Origin: Micavibrio sp. UBA2020
GTDB taxonomy: Bacteria > Pseudomonadota > Alphaproteobacteria > Micavibrionales > UBA2020
Reading direction: 5' to 3'
Length of the DNA stretch: 7,944 nt
NCBI GenBank assembly: GCA_002334985.1
Contig: DDBY01000117.1
Location: 1 to 7,944, forward strand
Positions 7,401 through 7,944 of the stretch are shown in pieces. The translations under genes were made by a program, and so were the position numbers. Under the pieces are notes generated by a model. The model saw only the letters and a list, made by a program, of their open reading frames with translations, did no database searches and had not been told where the DNA came from. The stretch's first letter is position 1, and every line of letters begins with the position of its first letter.

Positions 7401-7944
7401 AGCATCACCGCCCGCAAGGCACAGCCGCACCCAAAAACGCTGTGAAAACGCCCTCCGTGCCTGCGCCTCAGGCGGCGAAAGCTGTACCGCAGGCGGCTAT
7501 GCCGTCTTCTGTCCGTCCGCAAGTTCCCGTTGTGGAAACGCCGCGTTTGCGCAATGCGCCTGCGGCTGCGGCGCCCACCGGACGCGCCGTTAGCCTTGAA
7601 ACCCTGCTGGAGCAATCCGGCGTGCGCGGCGCGGTGTTTCAGCCGATGCAGCAATCGGGCGCGGAAGCTTCGCGCCAATGGTCTTTGGGTCGTTTGAGCG
7701 GTCTTTACGAACAAATGCCCGCCGCAGGCCAGCCCTTCGACCGTCTGACGCAGGATTATGTCGGGCGTTACCGCGACGATTGCCCGCAGCACCTGACGGT
7801 GAAAATGGGCAATCCCGAACAAACGCCCGCGGGTGTGGTTTCCAGCGGCACGCTGTCTTGCGCGATGCCGGGCAATGCCTATGAAACCTCGATGTTGTTC
7901 GTGCAGTCGGGCAGCGGTTTTGCCGCGATTTTGCATTCCGGCAA
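4478..7944 (+). CDS. Large exported helical/coiled-coil protein with N- and C-terminal globular domains (3' end beyond window)
   Basis: The ATG at 4478 has GAGG seven bases upstream and opens 1155 codons without a stop. Residues 1-27 form a signal peptide (RRSR, hydrophobic core LAAAMLLATTAVQA, likely cut after VQA). Residues 28-175 are a globular, strand-rich domain with only two cysteines, C58 (PYCAMVG) and C167 (VTCATVL), placed to form a disulfide. Residues about 176-338 are Ala/Pro/Lys-rich linker with an island near TNFFQRLRAKAAG. Residues about 339-897 are predicted helix, rich in Ala, Glu, Lys and Arg, broken near 418-435 (Ala-rich) and 605-623 (VEVPVEVPAK). Residues 649-845 are fourteen 14-residue repeats. 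After a Pro/Ala linker, a second globular region begins near 1040 (VSLETLLEQSGVRG), with cysteines at 1102 and 1128. The layout recalls TolA-like envelope proteins, but the extra N-terminal domain and cleavable signal argue against TolA itself. A periplasmic or envelope structural role is inference; I recognise no named family. Confidence 0.88.
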   Translation, partial: MRRSRFLALTSVSLAAAMLLATTAVQATQPAAVQMLGVLKPKEQWKVGTVDSSGAPYCAMVGKFDQASTLAFARSAEGFGSLGIEFYDDLFKPGKKYEVTLTLENLAPRTFSGEATTARSLVLQIGEDDALYDTFSRSETLRVSTSAIDVRFAINKFDKKYKELVTCATVLAGPQEQVELPPAEMAAAAKAEAEAAAAEKTASAEKPAAPFTNFFQRLRAKAAGQEEPAATLRQYSESDIVWNDEKSAAKTAAAGKKKSDDTAAVTLPLPKPGTHKGETILAASTTAAPSAVAAPAINVDSAPLAEMPAPETMDMPQERKLLASMAVTGHAVMAENVGMSAREMEKIQAAKLERDMARKEQEIATLAAETTKAAQQQVQESGRRQEAMLVEAKNLQQQIATLEKSMLEKVAAEKAAEKSAVVAAAAPVAEAAAAAKLADDARLAKQQAEELAKKQADMDKLMAAREAETRKLAEALSKTEAEFNTRVATLESERSVLRGQLDTAITESRTVVPALESAKREGDTKIRALEEQLGAAEAARASLRQQLTDAETANKELAESLKAQQMERARAEEALRRASELEAQLAAQTRQAKELELALAAEKAKPPVTVEVPVEVPAKADPKLAEEKAQLESRLNNAVAARAAEAKRLAEVEALRKAEAEQLAKMENERKAEAERLANLEQERVAAAARMAKLEAERKAEAERIAKLDAARQAEEAAKLAQIEAERIAEAERIAKLEAERKAEAERVAKLEEERKAEALRIAKIEAERRAEAERVAKMETERKAEAERVAKLEEERKTEALRIAKIEEERKAEALRLAKLEEERRLQSVRAAELAQEREAARMKADEEIRRLREEKAALEQKLALEQKQAAAQKLALEQKQAADKFAVKAAAMKTEQAVAALPAVTLKPAAPAPVAAARALPPLEKREVAAVPAVPPSPAVGARSLSRLEPAAGDSDLTSGGNRAEAFLEGIMKHHRPQGTAAPKNAVKTPSVPAPQAAKAVPQAAMPSSVRPQVPVVETPRLRNAPAAAAPTGRAVSLETLLEQSGVRGAVFQPMQQSGAEASRQWSLGRLSGLYEQMPAAGQPFDRLTQDYVGRYRDDCPQHLTVKMGNPEQTPAGVVSSGTLSCAMPGNAYETSMLFVQSGSGFAAILHSG
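5243..5251 (+). repeat. A9 homopolymer inside the large helical gene
   Basis: Nine adenines encode K256-K258 in the linker. A slip adding one A would reach the TGA at 5254-5256 at once, and a slip losing one would reach the TAA at 5271-5273. Either would leave only the signal peptide, the first globular domain and part of the linker. Such runs can be slippery for polymerases; slippage here is not demonstrated. Confidence 0.6.
6422..7012 (+). repeat. Fourteen tandem 42-base units coding a 14-residue helical repeat
   Basis: The consensus unit is [LIV]AK[LIM]E.ERKAEAER, two heptads long. Units begin at 6422, 6464, 6506, 6548, 6590, 6632, 6677, 6719, 6761, 6803, 6845, 6887, 6929 and 6971. All are 42 bases except the sixth, which is 45 (one extra residue). 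The first, third, fifth and last are the most divergent. Within the array, 6695-6776 and 6821-6902 are 82-base copies, 126 bases (three units) apart, with 3 mismatches. This suggests growth by recent multi-unit duplication. The whole array lies inside the large helical gene, in frame. Confidence 0.9.

Noticed and set aside
4478..7944. Naming the large helical gene tolA
   Set aside because: The long Ala/Lys/Glu helix is TolA-like, but the protein is much longer, has an extra N-terminal globular domain and a cleavable-looking signal peptide, and no tol-pal neighbours are visible.

Overview
The window looks like chromosomal DNA of an alphaproteobacterium. The base composition is moderately GC-rich by eye. 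The release factor 2 gene has several traits I associate with alphaproteobacterial RF2: an RRHLDWD stretch at the recoding site, SPY in place of SPF, and a [14 protein letters not shown] block near the C-terminus. The genus cannot be fixed from this window. There are no tRNA or rRNA genes, no CRISPR array, no insertion sequence and no sign of recent transfer.

Layout, left to right. (1) The first 530 bases hold most of a leftward ankyrin-repeat gene whose 3' end lies outside the window. It has a near-consensus promoter (TTGACA, 17 bases, TATTAT). (2) A rightward cluster follows, with gaps of 21 and 32 bases: a small DJ-1/PfpI-fold protein without the usual nucleophile cysteine, prfB with an intact programmed +1 frameshift site, and an unrecognised 168-residue protein. 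(3) A leftward pair converges on that cluster: a second ankyrin-repeat gene and a membrane-anchored protein that I assign to the DUF2939 type. The second ankyrin gene also has a TTGACA, 17 bases, TATTAT promoter. (4) From 4478 to the right edge runs one open reading frame of at least 1155 codons. It encodes an exported protein with an N-terminal globular domain, a low-complexity linker, about 560 residues of helical and coiled-coil sequence, a Pro/Ala-rich linker and the start of a C-terminal globular domain. Part of the helix is an array of fourteen units of 14 residues. This gene is open at the right edge.

The prfB cluster is housekeeping: RF2 reads UGA and UAA stops and limits its own synthesis through the in-frame UGA at codon 24. 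The two ankyrin genes have the same promoter elements and may be expressed alike. The large helical protein is the least explained object here. Its layout suggests an envelope-spanning or structural periplasmic role, but I recognise no named family for it.
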